Shown here: positions 36,401-61,456 of the stretch, in pieces
Numbering within the stretch: position 1 is the first letter of the stretch
Layout of the letters: the number at the start of each line of letters is the position of its first letter
Origin: Callipepla californica brunnescens
Taxonomy: Eukaryota > Chordata > Aves > Galliformes > Odontophoridae
Assembly (NCBI GenBank): GCA_023055505.1
Contig: JALIRH010000026.1
Location: forward strand, 8,075,591 to 8,139,590
Direction of reading: 5' to 3'
Length of the DNA stretch: 64,000 bases
The notes under the pieces: model-generated
Told to the model about the DNA's origin: nothing
What the model saw: the letters and a program-made list of their open reading frames with translations, nothing else
Databases searched by the model: none
Program-made: the position numbers and the translations under genes

Positions 36401-38892
36401 TATTAATCTGATTATTTAAAATGGTTCTGATTGTGTCTAAGACCATTGCTGTAACAAAAGCTTTGCCTGTGTTAACTTCATAGCTACTTACTGCAGTTTT
36501 ACAGCTAAGTAGCTGTTTCCATACAAAACTCAAGTAGAGATGGAGCACTGTTAAATCTGCCTCCCTGTAAAGAGGAGTACAGGAGCATTGGAGACAGTGA
36601 AGATGAAAATGTCAGTGATAGTCTTTAGGTTTCCTTTTGTGTAGGCATGTACATTCAGAAGTACATTGGCCTTTTTTACTACTGTGTGCTGTACACACAG
36701 TACAGTCCTGCACGGAGGTTTTAGCTCAGAGCAAACGTTTGGGAAGGACATCTGGGGCAACTCCTTCAGCTGTTTGGGGAGGAAAGGCAACAGGAGGAGC
36801 AAACCCTTCAAGAGAAAGGCTGCTGTGTGGCTGCACCAGCTTAATAAATTCCAGAATGCAATTGCTTTGTCATGACCAAAGTTTTGAACTCAAGCTAACC
36901 TCTAAATCCAAGTCTAGACGTGGCTGTCAATCCATCCACCTTACAGTGCTTAATGACTTCCTCCCTTGCTATGTTTAGAGGTCAGGGAGCAAGCTGCTGC
37001 CCTGCTTGGCCTCAGAAGCGTGTTGTGTTCGTGTCTCAGGACACTGTCCTTCCTTTTTGAGGAAGGTTTGCTGGTAACTTGAATTCTCAGGATTGCTTTG
37101 ACTGAACAGTACTGATTAGGACGTGCTTGCTTCTTCCCCTTCTCCTTTGAAGTACCTATTGGGTATCACAGCATGAAATGATTTTGGTAAATGGCTTGTG
37201 ACTGTAACCACCGAGGAGGTATTAAGCAACAGTTAAGTGCTTAATCAGCTTGGATTTCTGTAATGCTCAGGTGACATCAGCACAGTGACAGTAAAACAAA
37301 CGCACTGGAAAATGAATCCCCCTTTGCAGTATGGTTTATTTTTCCCAATTTTTGTACTTGTCAGACTGCTTATTTCCTTTTTCTGCTGCATGCTCCAGAA
37401 GCACAAATTCTGCTTTTATTTAACCAGAGTGTGAAGGCTGAATTACAGATTCCTAGGCATGTTTTCTTGCTCTGTAGTAGAAGTAATCTGAGGAGGAAGT
37501 TAATGGGCCATGTAGTTTCAGGTGAAAACTTCTCAGAGCAGGATCTCCTCAGTCTGGACTGGGTGGGCACTGAGCTCAGAGCAGCTGCCTCTGCAGAATC
37601 ACAGTGTGCCTGGCGAGGCTGCCAGCTGTGGAAATGACAGCCTCTCTCAGAAGTTATGTGGACACCTGGTGCTACCTGCTGCCTCAATTTTTTGCCCACA
37701 TAGCAGTGATCAGACTCGGTGGGAGGAAGCTGGTGGGACGAACTTGTTGAACACTGATTGTTCTAAGGCTGCTGCTGCTGCTCAGGCATTTAAGTACAAC
37801 TGTTTTTCTGTCTCTCCATGTCCTAGGGAAAAATTTGTTGAAGCCTACGTAAATTACATTTTCAACTGCTCCATCCATGAGTGGTACACGGCTTTCTCTA
37901 CTGGCTTCCTGAAAGTGTGTGGTGGGAAAGTCCTGGAGCTCTTCCAGCCCACGGAGCTCAGGGCCATGATAGTTGGAAACAGCAACTACAACTGGGAGGA
38001 ACTGGAGGAGGTAAAGTTTCCCTTGTCATAGTCTTTGTGTTCTTAACAAGCACCAGGAGGGTGAGCACGGTGGGACACGAGGTGTGGTGAGCCTTGTTTA
38101 CTTGTCTTGTTCACCTTGCTGTCATTCACATGCAGTATCTTATTGTCCTGTTACTAAATACAGCTCAGGGAGGAAACTGGGGATGAGAGAGAACAGGGGT
38201 GAAGGACTTCTGGCTGGATTTTTTAAGTATGAAGACAACGACTGTAGGAAAGAGCAAAACAGAGTAAAACTCACTCCAGTACAGAAGGGCAAAAAAAAAC
38301 CCCACAGAAAACGCAGCCAAAGGGTTCATGGATTGGGAAAACGCTTTGCTGTGTCTTTGAGCCATGCTATTGCTCATGACACTCTGCTTTCCTAACAGAG
38401 CGCTGTCTATAAGGGAGACTACACTGCGACACACCCAACTGTGAGAATGTTTTGGGAAACCTTTCATGCATTTCCCTTGGAAAAGAAGAAGAAATTCCTC
38501 TGTGAGTATTCAGCAGTGGTGGGAGGGGAGGGATGTGCTCGAGAAACGGCCTCGAGAAATGCAACTGTGTGTGTGCGCTGCTTCAAGCAATAGATGGTGT
38601 TGGACTGAATGACCTCCAGGGGTCTTGTCCACTCTCAGAGTGAGGTGGCTGCCCTGACCAGCCTGCTTCCCCTGTGCTTCCAGTGTTTCTGACGGGCAGT
38701 GACCGCATCCCCATCTATGGCATGTCGAGCCTCCGCATTGTCATCCAGTCCACCGCCCACGGGGAGCAGTACCTGCCTGTGGCACACACCTGCTACAACC
38801 TGCTGGACCTGCCCAAGTACAGCAGCAAGGAGATCCTCAGCGCCCGGCTGGTGCAAGCCATCGATCACTATGAGGGCTTTAGCTTAGCTTGA
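6248..38892 (+). CDS. HERC3: HERC3, RCC1-HECT E3 ubiquitin ligase (whole coding span, 24 coding exons)
   Basis: Joining the 24 exons listed below gives 3153 bases with no frame break: 1050 residues and a TGA stop, the same length as mammalian HERC3. Residues 1 to about 366 form seven RCC1 blades (recurrent GQLG and CG-x-x-H motifs), followed by a linker and a HECT domain from about 700 to the end. The catalytic cysteine lies in [10 protein letters not shown] at residue 1018 (codon 38791-38793), and the protein ends in the family's EGFSLA tail. HECT ligases take ubiquitin from an E2 onto this cysteine and pass it to substrates. HERC3 is known as a cytoplasmic, vesicle-associated small HERC that binds ubiquitin. 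The start is fixed by an in-frame TAG at 6230-6232. HERC4 is the closest paralogue, but the N-terminus and the FAM13A neighbour favour HERC3. The gene looks intact. Confidence 0.97.
10105..10290 (-). mobile_element. CR1 LINE fragment, degraded
   Basis: Sense orientation is on the minus strand. The plus strand shows the antisense CR1 signature: AAACCATTCCTCTTTGTCCT, then GAGGTCTCCCCTCAGCCTTC and CTTTTTCCAGACTGAACTAG. It belongs to the region about 200-400 bases before a CR1 3' end. Diverged, both ends uncertain. Confidence 0.7.
10660..11760 (-). mobile_element. CR1 LINE, 1.1 kb 3' portion
   Basis: The copy is antisense to HERC3. Its 3' terminus is at the low-coordinate end, where the plus strand reads AATCATAGAACTGTTAAAGT followed by GGAAAAGACCTCC. 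It runs through the usual blocks (CTTCTCCAGACTGAACAATC, CCCTTCTCTGGACATGCTTA, AGCAGGACCTGCTTTCATGA) into the end of the ORF2 region. The reading frame is broken by stops and indels, so it is a dead copy. Its 5' end near 11760 is approximate. Confidence 0.9.
13085..13960 (+). mobile_element. CR1 LINE internal fragment, decayed ORF2 pseudogene
   Basis: A sense-oriented piece of CR1 ORF2 covering the end of the endonuclease and the lead-in to reverse transcriptase. Diagnostic peptides are [18 protein letters not shown] near 13730 and [19 protein letters not shown] near 13826, a typical CR1 linker. Several stops and frame shifts interrupt it (for example around 13300-13400), and the RT domain proper is missing. 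Both ends are truncated. It lies in the opposite orientation to the CR1 3' piece at 10660-11760, so they are separate insertions or were rearranged. Confidence 0.85.
15222..15381 (+). CDS. HERC3: HERC3 coding exon 3 (residues 76-129)
   Basis: The acceptor is TTTTTTCTCAG and the donor GTAAAT at 15382. It completes RCC1 blade 2 and encodes most of blade 3: [20 protein letters not shown] and GSDGQLGL. It enters in phase 1 and leaves in phase 2, matching its neighbours. Confidence 0.96.
15382..16780 (+). other. HERC3: HERC3 intron 3
   Basis: A 1.4 kb intron with consensus ends. I see no repeat family or other exon in it; frames on both strands are short. Confidence 0.6.
16781..16857 (+). CDS. 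HERC3: HERC3 coding exon 4 (residues 129-155)
   Basis: A 77-base exon after TTCTTTAG with donor GTACTG. It encodes the strand ending blade 3, including [14 protein letters not shown]. Phase 2 in, phase 1 out, in frame with exons 3 and 5. Confidence 0.96.
17117..17698 (-). mobile_element. Galluhop-type mariner DNA transposon, internally deleted copy
   Basis: The ends carry matching inverted sequences: AATAATGCCTCCTATTTA near 17132 on the plus strand, and on the minus strand from 17698 GGGCTGCTCTGAAAGTAATG followed by CCTCCT. TA dinucleotides flank the ends, as expected for Tc1/mariner target duplication. On the minus strand an open frame carries the N-terminal helix-turn-helix of a mariner transposase (peptides [25 protein letters not shown]). 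At about 580 bases the copy is far shorter than a full mariner (about 1.3 kb) and the DDE/D catalytic core is absent, so it cannot encode a transposase. It sits in HERC3 intron 4, antisense to the gene. Confidence 0.85.
17398..17610 (-). pseudogene. Mariner transposase N-terminal remnant
   Basis: A translated fragment inside the mariner copy that matches the start of galliform mariner transposases. It holds the first DNA-binding helices ([20 protein letters not shown]) and ends after DVSTVR, where the element has lost its middle. Family knowledge places the catalytic residues downstream, and they are missing here. Non-functional. Confidence 0.7.
17915..18136 (+). CDS. HERC3: HERC3 coding exon 5 (residues 155-229)
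   Basis: The acceptor tract is a TTTC tetranucleotide run ending TTTCAG at 17914; the donor GTATTA is at 18137. It encodes RCC1 blade 4 and half of blade 5: [36 protein letters not shown] and [12 protein letters not shown]. It is the largest RCC1 exon (222 bases). Confidence 0.97.
18137..20303 (+). other. HERC3: HERC3 intron 5
   Basis: A 2.2 kb AT-rich intron. I recognise no repeat. A 91-codon lysine-rich frame at 19323-19598 is AT-driven and unlike any family I know, so it is treated as chance. Confidence 0.6.
20304..20395 (+). CDS. HERC3: HERC3 coding exon 6 (residues 229-259)
   Basis: A 92-base exon after TTTTACGCAG with donor GTAAAG. It encodes the end of blade 5: [20 protein letters not shown] and EEHTAVLTK. 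It leaves in phase 0. Confidence 0.96.
20396..21354 (+). other. HERC3: HERC3 intron 6
   Basis: A 959-base intron with no recognised repeat or other exon. Confidence 0.6.
21355..21485 (+). CDS. HERC3: HERC3 coding exon 7 (residues 260-303)
   Basis: The acceptor is GCTAACAG and the donor GTGAGT. It encodes RCC1 blade 6: [20 protein letters not shown], then [19 protein letters not shown]. Phase 0 in, phase 2 out. Confidence 0.96.
22027..22187 (+). CDS. HERC3: HERC3 coding exon 8 (residues 303-357)
   Basis: The acceptor is TCTGTTACAG and the donor GTATGT. It encodes blade 7, with [19 protein letters not shown] and [19 protein letters not shown]. Phase 2 in, phase 1 out. Confidence 0.96.
22693..22769 (+). 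CDS. HERC3: HERC3 coding exon 9 (residues 357-382)
   Basis: A 77-base exon that closes the seventh blade of the propeller ([16 protein letters not shown]). Acceptor CTTCATCAG, donor GTAAAA. Confidence 0.95.
22770..23512 (+). other. HERC3: HERC3 intron 9
   Basis: A 743-base intron. No repeat or exon recognised. Confidence 0.6.
23513..23637 (+). CDS. HERC3: HERC3 coding exon 10 (residues 383-424)
   Basis: The first exon of the linker between the RCC1 propeller and HECT domain ([20 protein letters not shown]). The donor is GTAGGT at 23638; splicing avoids a TAG that read-through would meet at once. Phase 0 in, phase 2 out. Confidence 0.95.
24180..24239 (+). CDS. HERC3: HERC3 coding exon 11 (residues 424-444)
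   Basis: A 60-base exon encoding [19 protein letters not shown] in the linker. The acceptor GCGAACAG has a pyrimidine tract upstream; the donor is GTAAGT. Confidence 0.95.
24240..26448 (+). other. HERC3: HERC3 intron 11
   Basis: A 2.2 kb intron. No repeat family, exon or RNA gene recognised. Confidence 0.6.
26449..26560 (+). CDS. HERC3: HERC3 coding exon 12 (residues 444-481)
   Basis: A linker exon encoding [20 protein letters not shown] then EKLMNSQHA. Acceptor after a T-rich tract ending TTTTAAAG, donor GTACTG. Confidence 0.95.
26934..27123 (+). CDS. HERC3: HERC3 coding exon 13 (residues 482-545)
   Basis: A 190-base linker exon with [20 protein letters not shown] and [17 protein letters not shown], strongly HERC3/HERC4-like. 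Acceptor TGCCCTCTAG, donor GTAAGA. It leaves in phase 1. Confidence 0.96.
27124..28843 (+). other. HERC3: HERC3 intron 13
   Basis: A 1.7 kb AT-rich intron. A short stretch at 28508-28560 (ATCACAGAATC, then GTTGGAAAACC) weakly resembles a very old CR1 3' end, but I cannot support it. Nothing else recognised. Confidence 0.55.
28844..29007 (+). CDS. HERC3: HERC3 coding exon 14 (residues 545-599)
   Basis: It encodes [20 protein letters not shown] and [16 protein letters not shown] in the linker. Acceptor TTCTTTCCAG, donor GTAAAC. Phase 1 in, phase 0 out. Confidence 0.96.
29265..29773 (+). mobile_element. CR1 LINE, 0.5 kb 3'-terminal copy
   Basis: A sense-oriented CR1 in HERC3 intron 14. It starts around the GCACTGTGTCCAGTTCTGGG block, passes the GAGAGGCTGAGAGACCTGGG and GGACGAGGGGAAATGGGCAC blocks, and ends at the CTCTTCCAACCCCTACAGTT terminus. 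Its last 190 bases closely match the copy at 3788-3973. It ends about 70 bases before exon 15 and does not disturb the splice site. Confidence 0.92.
29841..29954 (+). CDS. HERC3: HERC3 coding exon 15 (residues 600-637)
   Basis: It encodes [20 protein letters not shown] and HQAG. Acceptor TTCCCTAG, donor GTAAGA, phase 0 at both ends, 38 codons. Confidence 0.96.
30766..30789 (+). CDS. HERC3: HERC3 microexon 16 (residues 638-645)
   Basis: A 24-base in-frame microexon encoding KVRPSIMQ, with acceptor TTTTGCCTTCACAG and donor GTAAGA. Exons 15 and 17 are both phase 0, so skipping would delete eight residues without a frame shift. The same peptide context (RPSIMQ before a Val-Thr-Leu-Cys stretch) is conserved in HERC3. 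Confidence 0.92.
30851..30870 (+). repeat. (TCTG)n run serving as polypyrimidine tract of exon 17
   Basis: About five TCTG units fill the space just before the GCAG acceptor at 30874, inside the 85-base intron 16. Confidence 0.8.
30875..30964 (+). CDS. HERC3: HERC3 coding exon 17 (residues 646-675)
   Basis: Thirty codons: [20 protein letters not shown] then TDAELQMQ. Acceptor GTCTTGCAG, donor GTAATG, phase 0 at both ends. It lies just before the HECT domain. Confidence 0.96.
31564..31734 (+). CDS. HERC3: HERC3 coding exon 18 (residues 676-732)
   Basis: The start of the HECT N-lobe: [20 protein letters not shown] and DIDLKKPLK. Acceptor TTGTTTCCAG, donor GTAAGT, 57 codons in phase 0. Confidence 0.96.
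32253..32396 (+). CDS. HERC3: HERC3 coding exon 19 (residues 733-780)
   Basis: HECT N-lobe. [19 protein letters not shown] is the hallmark G-(V/L)-x-(R/K)-E-F-F signature of HECT domains; it is followed by [20 protein letters not shown]. Acceptor TTTTCCACAG, donor GTGAGC, 48 codons. Confidence 0.97.
32397..33595 (+). other. HERC3: HERC3 intron 19
   Basis: A 1.2 kb intron. No repeat, RNA gene or other exon recognised. Confidence 0.6.
33596..33762 (+). CDS. HERC3: HERC3 coding exon 20 (residues 781-836)
   Basis: HECT N-lobe helix bundle and E2-binding region: [29 protein letters not shown] and [11 protein letters not shown]. The acceptor TTTTCAAG has a short pyrimidine tract; the donor is GTATGG. 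Phase 0 in, phase 2 out. Confidence 0.96.
33763..34797 (+). other. HERC3: HERC3 intron 20
   Basis: A 1.0 kb intron without a recognised repeat or exon. Confidence 0.6.
34798..34864 (+). CDS. HERC3: HERC3 coding exon 21 (residues 836-858)
   Basis: A 67-base HECT exon: [20 protein letters not shown] then FT. Acceptor CACACGTAG, donor GTAAGA. It leaves in phase 0. Confidence 0.95.
34865..35903 (+). other. HERC3: HERC3 intron 21
   Basis: A 1.0 kb AT-rich intron with nothing recognised. Confidence 0.6.
35904..35986 (+). CDS. HERC3: HERC3 coding exon 22 (residues 859-886)
   Basis: It encodes [20 protein letters not shown] then IQVQKDN in the HECT domain, a loop region that varies more between HERC proteins than the flanking exons. 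Acceptor TGCCTATAG, donor GTAAGC. Confidence 0.95.
35987..37826 (+). other. HERC3: HERC3 intron 22, no NAP1L5 insertion
   Basis: A 1.8 kb intron. In placental mammals a HERC3 intron (usually given as intron 22) hosts the intronless retrogene NAP1L5. Here neither strand has a NAP1-like frame, and no repeat is recognised. Confidence 0.7.
37827..38010 (+). CDS. HERC3: HERC3 coding exon 23 (residues 886-947)
   Basis: It joins the HECT N-lobe to the hinge: [20 protein letters not shown], then [20 protein letters not shown] and [15 protein letters not shown]. Acceptor CATGTCCTAG, donor GTAAAG. Confidence 0.97.
38011..38398 (+). other. HERC3: HERC3 intron 23
   Basis: A 388-base intron, nothing recognised. 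Confidence 0.6.
38399..38501 (+). CDS. HERC3: HERC3 coding exon 24 (residues 948-982)
   Basis: HECT hinge and start of the C-lobe: [20 protein letters not shown] and EKKKKFLL. Acceptor TTTCCTAACAG, donor GTGAGT. Phase 0 in, phase 1 out. Confidence 0.97.
38590..38637 (+). mobile_element. CR1 LINE 3'-end relic in the last HERC3 intron
   Basis: The stretch GTGTTGGACTGAATGACCTC followed by CAGGGGTCTTGTCCACTC matches the terminal CR1 block in sense orientation. Only about 45 bases are recognisable. It ends about 45 bases before the acceptor of the terminal exon. Confidence 0.6.
38684..38892 (+). CDS. HERC3: HERC3 terminal coding exon 25 (residues 982-1050), catalytic cysteine
   Basis: HECT C-lobe: [20 protein letters not shown], then [20 protein letters not shown], ending EGFSLA-TGA at 38890-38892. 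The thioester-forming cysteine is TGC at 38791-38793 (residue 1018). The acceptor TGCTTCCAG is at 38683. Codons here are GC-rich compared with the introns, showing constraint. Confidence 0.98.
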
Positions 38893-39915
38893 CTGCTGTG
38901 GGAGAGGCACAGACACTTGGGTGCACAGTGGGCTCGGGTTGATTTTTTGAAGCTTTTTTTTCTTTTCTTTTTTTGTTTTGGAAAAAGAATTCTAATAGAT
39001 TTGGACAGCGCAGTCTCGACGTGATGCTGCCAGTATTTCGTGATGCTTTAGCAGAAAGGGACTGTTGCTTGGAAGTTAATGATCGACTGAAAACAATCGG
39101 TTCAGCAAGCTTTCCCATTGTTTCCCCCCCCAGATTCACAGCCACCAACTCTTTGTAGTTTGCTTTTATCGCCCCCCACACAGAGACTCCTTGTTTCAGA
39201 TCAGAGTACGTATTTGGTGTTCCTTGCACTTAGGATACAGTGGAATTCGGAATGAAATGGTGAGCACCTTTTAAAAAAGCTGCGATTCCCCCCATCTTTT
39301 CTTTCCCCTCCTTTTTTTAAATGCAAGCTGGTTCTTGCTTATTTGGAGTGGATGTATCCCTTCTGCCCTTTGGTACTTGGCAGATGGTACTGGGCTAAGG
39401 TGTCACTTGTTATCCCCAGGTCAGTAATGGTACGTCTTTTTGCACCACTGTATCTCACGGTGAAGGCGTTGCTTGGAGGGTTGGTTGGCATGTTATTCTT
39501 TTGTGTCATACTTTGTTACCAGGCAATGACTTCTTAAGGATAATCAGATTCCTTTGTGTTAAGGCTTGCAGATGAACAATATCACAAGCTCGTTGGACTG
39601 GGTGTCCATGGTGTTGTTCTGTCCCCACGTTAGGCAGAGCCAAGTCTTGTCTTTCATTCTTACAGATGTGTTAATCATTACGATGAGGGCCTCTGTCTGG
39701 AGGAGCCCTGCGTGTGTGAGCTCTCCGGTCTCATGAGGTTGTGTTCTGGGGGGAAGGCTAAAGGACAATCTTATCAATCACAATGGTCATGTAAGTATTG
39801 TAATACTGTATAATTGTACAGGAAGTGTTCAGCAGCAGAAGTGTGAACTGTATCCTGTTAGGCTGGAGAGCACCTATCCCAGTAATGAGAAATAAAGGAC
39901 TTTCCAATTTTTATG
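38893..39915 (+). other. HERC3: HERC3 3' UTR
   Basis: About 1.0 kb of T-rich non-coding sequence between the stop codon and the poly(A) signal. It contains no competing AATAAA. The end is inferred at 15-25 bases past the hexamer. Confidence 0.7.
39891..39896 (+). terminator. HERC3: HERC3 poly(A) signal AATAAA
   Basis: A canonical hexamer followed by a GT-rich tract at 39945-39985 (GTGGACGTTGTGAGGTTGTG), the expected downstream element for cleavage. It is the first AATAAA after the stop codon. Confidence 0.8.
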
Positions 39916-40117
39916 GCATTGGAGCAAAGTTCATTTGAAAATGAAGGTTGGAGTGGACGTTGTGAGGTTGTGGAGGGTGGTGGACAGAAAGAAAAGGCAT
40001 TACTGAATGCTGTAAGGACTGTTAATGTGTGCTGTCTGGGAAAATGATGATTGGAGACATGAGAGAGAAGGAAGGAAGGACGGAAGGAAAGGAATTACAG
40101 TGTGTCCAAATGACAGT

Positions 40118-40169
40118 TTTCCCAAATACCCCAATTTACACACTTTCCCAAATACCACAATTTACACAA
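40118..40169. repeat. 26-base imperfect tandem duplication
   Basis: Two adjacent copies (40118-40143 and 40144-40169) start TTTCCCAAATACC and end AATTTACACA, with few differences. Read on the minus strand they are GT-rich and lie just downstream of the FAM13A candidate poly(A) hexamer. Confidence 0.8.
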
Positions 40170-40197
40170 ATACCACGCACATCCTTTCCACACATAC

Positions 40198-40203
40198 TTT
40201 ATT
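40198..40203 (-). terminator. FAM13A: Candidate FAM13A distal poly(A) signal AATAAA
   Basis: TTTATT on the plus strand is AATAAA on the minus strand. It is followed on that strand by GT-rich sequence (GTGCGTGGTATTTGTGTAA), a fitting downstream element. It would give FAM13A a 3' UTR of about 1.75 kb. A variant ATTAAA at 41519-41524 could give a shorter one. Confidence 0.55.
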
Positions 40204-41567
40204 TTCCCCACACACATTACAGTCACTGTGCTTTACATTCACAATGGTTCACACTCGCTGCCTTCTCCTCTCCACACTCCGCTTCCTAGACAAACACCCT
40301 GCCTCCCAGCTACTCAGGAATACACCAAGTGCACCTCCAAGCACCCCTCCCCACGTAAGGTGGGTACACTTATGTTGCATACCTGCTCATGGGCCCTCCT
40401 GCCAGTAGATATAAGCACAATCAGAAGCTTCTGGAACAAGCTGCACTGCACTCATCCTCAGCTGCTCGGCTCCTGCACTCAGCTCACCAGGGGTTTGAGA
40501 TGGAAGACATCATCTCCTTGTGACACCTGGGCCAAGCCTCATTACTGTGGCCAACTTCACCCAGGGCCAGGGGAAGGGCTGCAGTCCAATTACTGCCTGC
40601 ATGCGCTCCTGGAGTGCACAGGGCTGCAGAGGTGCCAGCTGCTTGCTGTGTTTCTGAACTTTCTGCCTCTCAATCCTTCAGGATTTTCCTGTTGTCTGAT
40701 GCAAGAACTGGAATCCACAGTCCCAGGACCTGCTTTCCAGATATGTTAATATTTAACTGCCCAATCCTTCAGCTGAGACACGTGTGCAGGACGTGGCTCC
40801 CAGCTTTCACTTTCCTGCAGTATCCTCTGCCCCAGCATGCTAACTAAACCCAACAAAGCCACAGGGAGCAAAAGAACATCCTCTGTAGCCACAAAGTCTC
40901 ACTGCTCCAGCACACATTGGCAGTGCACATAAATGAATAACACTTAGGCTAACGGGTGTGCATGATATCCACGTGGACATTCACCTCAGGCTCTTACATC
41001 CATTATCAGAAGCCTATGATGGGCTCACGTGATGGGTTTTCCAGATGCCTGACAGCTGACACTTAATTGAGCAGCTACCAAACTCCAGAGGCATTCCAAC
41101 TTAGAGCTGATAACACCTCTGCCAGGTTGCCCAAACATCGTCATCATCTCACAGCATCACCTTCTGAGGGGAACGAGTAGGCATGAACCTTGCTGCACAG
41201 CTCCTTCTCTTTGCTATCCCAACCAGATGATAAGTACTTTCTTCTTAATTGAACTGGCAGTCATAAAAAGAAAAGTGGGAAGAACACCCAACTCAATCCT
41301 GTGCAAAACTGTAACTCAAACCAGCTCTGGGCTACGACCAGGATGCTCTTCCAACAGTTTATAAAGCAGCGGAAGATACTGAACTCCCAACAGTCTGGTC
41401 AAAAGTCTGAGCAAATCTTTACTGTAGCTACAAGAGAACAATCTTGGTGCTATCTGACCTGTGCCATCACATGAGATCGGGTCAGGTCTCGTAAAATAAA
41501 GTGGAAGCTATTTGATGATTTAATCACTATTCATGCTACTTGGCCTCTTGCTATGATATCCTGGAAG

Positions 41568-41597
<30 letters not shown>
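41568..41597. repeat. Homopolymer A30 (T30 on the FAM13A strand)
   Basis: Thirty consecutive A residues on the plus strand. In the FAM13A transcript this would be a U30 tract about 340 bases after the stop codon. Length is likely polymorphic. Confidence 0.9.
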
Positions 41598-41599
<2 letters not shown>

Positions 41600-41938
41600 A
41601 AGAACAGCATGGCTGGCTTTCGTATTCTAAATATTACAGGATCTGTAAGCAAATCAAAACAGAAGGAACCCTTCAGTGCAGTCACTGAGGACAGCACCGT
41701 GTCTCCTACACTTGCAAACTCCATTTTGGGCATCAGGCCTGGAGAAATAGTGGAAAACTGCAAGTGTAGGGAGTGAAGGAAAGCCACCCTTTCTCCCTGT
41801 CCTGCCTGTGGTAATGGCCCTTCAGTTCCCAGGGAGCTCTTCAGCCCTCCCCAGCCAGGCTTTCGATGCATCCGCTTCACGCACTTGTCCGCTTGCTGCT
41901 CTCTCTTCTTAGTGCATTGGTAAAACCCGTCTCCTCCT

Positions 41939-61456
<19,518 letters not shown>

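Larger units (their letters stand above)
40180..41938 (-). other. FAM13A: FAM13A 3' UTR (extent inferred)
   Basis: Non-coding sequence between the FAM13A stop codon and the candidate distal poly(A) signal. It includes a 30-base A run (plus strand) at 41568-41597. A 173-codon plus-strand frame at 40228-40749 has no recognisable domain and is treated as chance. Confidence 0.5.

Noticed and set aside
40228..40749. 173-codon plus-strand frame between the two genes
   Set aside because: It lies in the inferred FAM13A 3' UTR on the opposite strand, is Pro/Ser/His-rich without a domain, and shows no promoter.
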